DNA of 64,000 nucleotides from assembly GCF_029873635.1 (NCBI RefSeq), contig NC_080418.1:10988062-11052061 (forward strand), read 5' to 3'. The stretch comes from Malania oleifera (taxonomy: Eukaryota; Streptophyta; Magnoliopsida; Santalales; Ximeniaceae). Shown here piece by piece: positions 59,719 to 64,000 of the stretch. How positions within the stretch are numbered: the first letter of the stretch is position 1; each line of letters opens with the position of its first letter. Below the pieces are notes generated by a model. The model made no database searches and had not been told where the DNA came from. It saw only the letters and a list, made by a program, of their open reading frames with translations. A program made the position numbers and the translations under genes.

Positions 59719-61866
59719 TGTAGAGACCCAAAGAATTATGGTATTTAAATCATAAAAGAGGGAGAAAAAGGAAATTGTAAAGGGAGTCACAGCACATTCT
59801 CATTGAAGAACGTGGTGGCTTATTAGGATCATAGACGGGGACACGTGTCTCATCAATGAGAAGACACCGAGAGGCTTTTTTCAGCTTTGAATTTTGTCGA
59901 CGAGGAATAGTTGTTCGTCGACGAATTTCCTTCCTGGCCTCGTCGATGAAGTGGCGTGTCTCATCGATGAGTGTAGGTGTACAAATAGCCTTAAACTCGG
60001 ATTCAACGCAAATTTCTTCAAAAAAAAAAAAAAAAATTGGATGCTCTCTCTCCTATTCATCCCCTCTACCTTCTCTTTAAGATTCTGGGGTCCATTCTTC
60101 ACTAGATCGACGATCCAAAGTCGCCACGACACTCTTGGGGAAGTTCTCTTCAATTCTGTTGGAGTGGATCGTTGGTGGGGCTAACTTGGACTCCATCCCA
60201 AGTTCAAGGTAAGACTTTTTATTTAGTATTTGGATTTCCTACAGTTGTAAAATAGGTAGTACTCAAAAGAATACTGAAGTTTTGTTCGGAGCAATGTTGT
60301 TTACAGGGTGTTGAATGGAGAACCTTGTGGGTGCAAGACTGGTCATTTTAGGGGCTTTCCAAAAAGTCAGGTAAGGGCATAAATAAAGTCAAAATTTCAT
60401 GAAAATGTATTTATTATTTTAGAGCATTTATTTTTAGATTAATATGTGTATTGTAGAATTATTTTGGAAATAATGCTGTTGAACAGAAATATGGATTTCA
60501 TGTATAAGATCAGAAATATGTTTAATACCTCTTTTGTATGGCATGAGTAACATTTACCATGAAAATTATGATGATGAAATATTGTGTTTACAAAATAAGT
60601 ATGATATTACTGCTTTCAGGAAAATGTTAAAATGATATAAGGAATTTTCAAACTAAGGAATTTGTATAATATGCTGATGTAAGGGCCGAGGATTTTATAC
60701 GATATGTCGGCGTAAGGGTTGAATATTTTATACGATATGCCGATGTAAGGGCCTAGGTATTATGAAATACTAGCGTAAGGGCCGAACGTTTTTATGATAT
60801 GCTATACGAGTATAAGGGCTGTGATTTACAAGATACAAAATGTCGGCGTAAGGGCCATAAATTCTATATGATATGTTATGCAAAGTTTTATGAAAATATT
60901 AACATGACAGATATTATTGTGAACTAACCATGTATCGTTATTTGAAAATATATTATATGTTATCAGAACCTGGTTGGTTTGGTGTAGGCTTTCACGAAGC
61001 ACGGTACCGTAGTTATATTATCACGATCATGTTTATGTTAGCGCTACCGCTTGCCGTACGGGGCAGTGGGAGATCGATAGTTGATGTGGTTTATTATAGC
61101 ACAGGCGTCCCTTTGGTGTTTGGACCAGGAGGGGTAGACCCATTGTACTTACAAACTTATGTTGATCTAGAGTGGTCAGCTAGCCATTGCTAGGTCTCGC
61201 TTTCGGGACACACAACCCAGTCATGTGGGGGTAAAACATGACACCAGTCAACTATCCATCTAGGGTGCTTTCCATATACGGTTATATGAGATGATTTATA
61301 TGTATAAAAATTTAGTATGTTACACCATGTTATGGAAAAATATGTTTTTCCTAGATATGTTACAGATAGTTTTAGCAAGTATGATTTATGTATTGTTATA
61401 TGTACAATATAAAAATACTCATGTTGCCACACACTGATATTGGTTTATTTCCCTTACTGAGAGGTGTCTCACCCTAGTTATCTAAACATTTCAGTAGCCT
61501 CAGATAGAAGAGTGGATAAAGCACCACAACGTTAGAGTTTAGCTGTTTTATCCTGTCTGAAGGGTAAGTCTTGTTGCTAGAGTCTGACATATTTTTTGGA
61601 TGGTGACTCTTGGCCACTTTTGGATGTTTTGGGATGTGTATGTATATGATAGTTGTAGTAAAAATCAGGTATTGTGTTGGTTGGACAATTTGATATGTAT
61701 ATGATTTTACATTTCCTGCTGCTTAGGAATCTGTATTATATTTCACGTATATCCCTGGTACCCATGGGTCCAGGTTGATTACAATTTGTCAGGATTATTA
61801 TATTGGATGTTATTATGGATAGAAAAAAAAATAAATAAATTATGGGAAATTAGGCAAGTCGTTACA
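59719..61866 (+). mobile_element. Copy 2 of the second Gypsy solo LTR
   Basis: Repeats 42947-45094 with target duplication TAACT at 59714-59718 and 61867-61871. Has one base change and one extra A near the start and a short change near 60760. Confidence 0.93.
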
Positions 61867-61871
61867 TAACT

Positions 61872-62143
61872 GTTCCAACAACTTCTCCTCAAAAACTAGT
61901 TCGTAAAGAAGTAAATTTCCTGGAAAGTACGCTAAATAAAGATCTTTTCTTGTTAAAACAAGAAAGTCAATCTGCACATGTATTGTCTGGTATTTTGAAG
62001 AGTATTAATTCATTTGAGGCCAACTTTCATGCAGGTATGTAGATTGATTTATTGTGGCGGCTCAAATTTGGAGACCCTCTAGTTCAATTTATAGACCTAC
62101 ACCCACCACACGAAATTCCTCCAAAGCCTCCGCTAGACAATTG
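61872..62143 (+). pseudogene. Copy 2 of gag segment 4
   Basis: Repeats 45100-45371, including the TAG stop. Confidence 0.7.
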
Positions 62144-63851
62144 TGATGTTTTTCTTTCCCTTCTTTTCATTTTTTTTTTTACCTTATTTTATTTTAGTTA
62201 ACTTTCAAGTACATTTTTCTGTATTTTCAGTTTTTATTTTCCATTACTCATCCATACAGGTATGCCTTACTTCTCTCATGCACATCTTTTCTATCTCCCC
62301 TATGCTTTCACATTGAGGACAATGTTCCACTTTTGTTGAAGGGGGGGGGGGGGGCGACAATTTGCATGTGACACTATGCACATCTACTTGCTGGGTTTTA
62401 TAAAAAAAAAAAAAAACAAAAACAAAAACAAAAAGAAAGAAAGAAAGAAAGAAAGAAAGAGTAGAGAGGAAGTACACTGACTTATGCCATGATTAATACT
62501 GACTTATATCCTTCACATACTTGTATATAACCTAAGAATTTCACACTTGAGTCATTTATGTGTAGTTTCTCTTTATATGACTTTGTAACTCCATGAAAGA
62601 TTGATTGGTAGTACATTCGTGTTAATCTGGTTATATAAACTTTTATATTTACACGACATCTCATGAGGCTGAATAGACACGTTCACGTAATTCATTGCAC
62701 TTAGGGTTTCTTGTGAGCACTAAGAGAACACCCGTAGTGACTATGACACCTTGTGAGATATCCTTAAGTTATTTATCATTCTTTTGAGTGTTAACATAAA
62801 ATTAGAGTTCATGAAACTCAGTTTTCCTTTTTTTCTGGATGATTCTTTGTATACTAGTCTCTATTTTTGATTTGTTAGCCTAGAGGTGACATCTAGTGAG
62901 GGGATAGAAAGTTAGGTCTTGTAGCCTACTCAAGATGTGAAGCCTGAACCACCCCTATAAATAGACTTAGTCCATGGACCACTGTTCGAGCTTAATTCCC
63001 ATTGGTGGTATGAAGACAACGAAAGAAGTGTAATGATGGTCCTAATTGACAATGAAAGATAGAAATTGAAGAATGAGCAAGAGTAAGACAAATAGAAATG
63101 TACATGAAATGAAATGCTAATGTCTGCCCCGCACAAATAGCATAAAAAGTCAAGGACACGACACATATTCTTCACATATGAAGATTCTTCAACCGTTTAA
63201 GGCCTCAGATGTATTCACGCTAATTTGTGAATAAGTTGATCTAGGGTGGTCTCGGTTAGACATGGCGAATAGGTGAGAAGATGTGAAAGTGAAGGACCCA
63301 ACACCTCACAAATAGGCTAGATCCTTTTTAGACTAGTCCACTCCATACATTTAGCGTTTTTTCCTTGCAATATGTGGGATGTTTGATTGCGATACTCCTT
63401 CTCACATATGATGAGTGAACCCATTCTTTTTGAGTATTTTTGAGGGTATACCAATTAGGCCGAGTCAAAACGACCGTTCTGTAGGTGTCCACTCGTATCT
63501 TAGGTGTAATGAGTCACACACATCACACATTCCTCGAGATTTCACCAGTTTATAATCGAATTTATATGACTGCGTTAACTCTGAATTGTGCTGTTGGATA
63601 ACTTCATGTGAGTATACTGCTCCTAATTGCTATATAATGGTAAAACTTGCATGAATGACGTGCTTCAGAGTTGTGTGCATTGAATATGAACGAGCTTGTG
63701 TGAAATTTAGTTATATTCCTATATGTGAAATGGTATGATTGTGTCGCATGTGCATTTATGTTGTTGGAGTTAGTATTTGTGAATACCGCCCTGAAATTCA
63801 TTCATGTTATTTACTAGAGACTAGAAAAACGTTAGTTGGGGGGGGGGGGTG
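62144..63851 (+). other. Copy 2 of the non-coding 3' internal region
   Basis: Repeats 45372-47077. The G run after CATTGAGGACAATG is 14 bases here and 10 in copy 1. No gene. Confidence 0.75.
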
Positions 63852-64000
63852 TGATTACGTGCTTAAACTACATAATTAGGTACTTTAATTCATGCATGGA
63901 GGCTTATATTTTTAATCAAATACCTAATTACTCTCAATATTTTAACACGGTGTCCTATTTATAATATTTGGGTTTTATTGAGTAATTTATGAAATTTTGT
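63852..64000 (+). mobile_element. Copy 2 of the TR-GAG 3' LTR, cut by the window end
   Basis: TGATTACGTGCTTAAACTAC start after the polypurine G run; repeats 47078-47226. Confidence 0.9.

Larger units (their letters stand above)
54252..64000. repeat. Direct duplication, copy 2 (continues past the window end)
   Basis: This repeats 37478-47226 in the same orientation, including the half-ORF, the Copia 3' LTR, both Gypsy solo LTRs with their target duplications, gag segments 3 and 4 and the start of the TR-GAG 3' LTR. Differences seen: one GAA unit fewer near 54953; G-to-T and an extra A near 55659; A-to-C and an extra A near 59750; ATATGAAA-type change near 60760; longer G run at 62341; and other homopolymer length changes. 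Confidence 0.97.

Overview
The window is nuclear DNA from a flowering plant, most likely a eudicot; the species cannot be named from the sequence. It is almost entirely nested LTR retrotransposons and their solo LTRs, plus one 5'-truncated LINE. I can support only one host gene: an intronless GRAS transcription factor of the LISCL (SCL9/14/33-like) subfamily on the minus strand at 21307-23238. It sits in a gene island of about 3.1 kb (20616-23777).

Layout. (1) 1-4272: minus-strand remnants of a Copia pol (1-1474) butted against a Gypsy chromovirus-like pol (1475-4272). (2) 4273-20615: a plus-strand Tat/Ogre-like Gypsy element with a 5' LTR stub, PBS, decayed gag, a 53-bp tandem repeat and a 3' LTR starting at 9038. 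That LTR holds a solo Copia-type LTR (9305-11127, TSD AATTG) and a minus-strand Athila-like LTR (11611-18607), which in turn holds a full-length decayed Copia (about 12936-18080). (3) 20616-23777: the GRAS island. (4) 23778-26422: 3' LTR and tail of a minus-strand Sirevirus-like Copia. (5) 26423-48597: a plus-strand Athila-like, gag-only (TR-GAG-type) element. Its internal region is split by a LINE (TSD near TTACCTAATGAC) that itself contains a solo LTR, by a Copia element at 33829-42615 (TSD GTTGT), and by a Gypsy solo LTR at 42947-45094 (TSD TAACT). (6) 48598-54251: the 3' half of a minus-strand Sirevirus-like Copia whose LTR is split by another solo LTR (50059-52395, TSD GTTCC). (7) 54252-64000: an almost perfect second copy of 37478-47226, so the window contains a direct duplication with a 16,774-bp step, cut off by the window end.

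Several insertions can be verified internally: removing the insert and one TSD copy restores the interrupted reading frame, as in the LINE and the TR-GAG gag. The patterns that stand out are: (a) the 16.8-kb direct duplication with almost no substitutions; (b) at least seven distinct LTR families, Copia and Gypsy, each with its own cluster of short near-palindromic motifs just upstream of its TATA box, including a Gypsy LTR where the 12-mer recurs at about 21-bp steps; (c) decay of pol and gag mainly by nonsense changes of the kind C-to-T deamination produces (23 in-frame stops, 15 of them TAG, against one frameshift in about 4.2 kb of one Copia); and (d) a Copia whose gag is joined directly to the last codons of RNase H while a further ORF downstream of pol is retained.

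All coordinates and similarities were read by eye; no alignment or database search was run.
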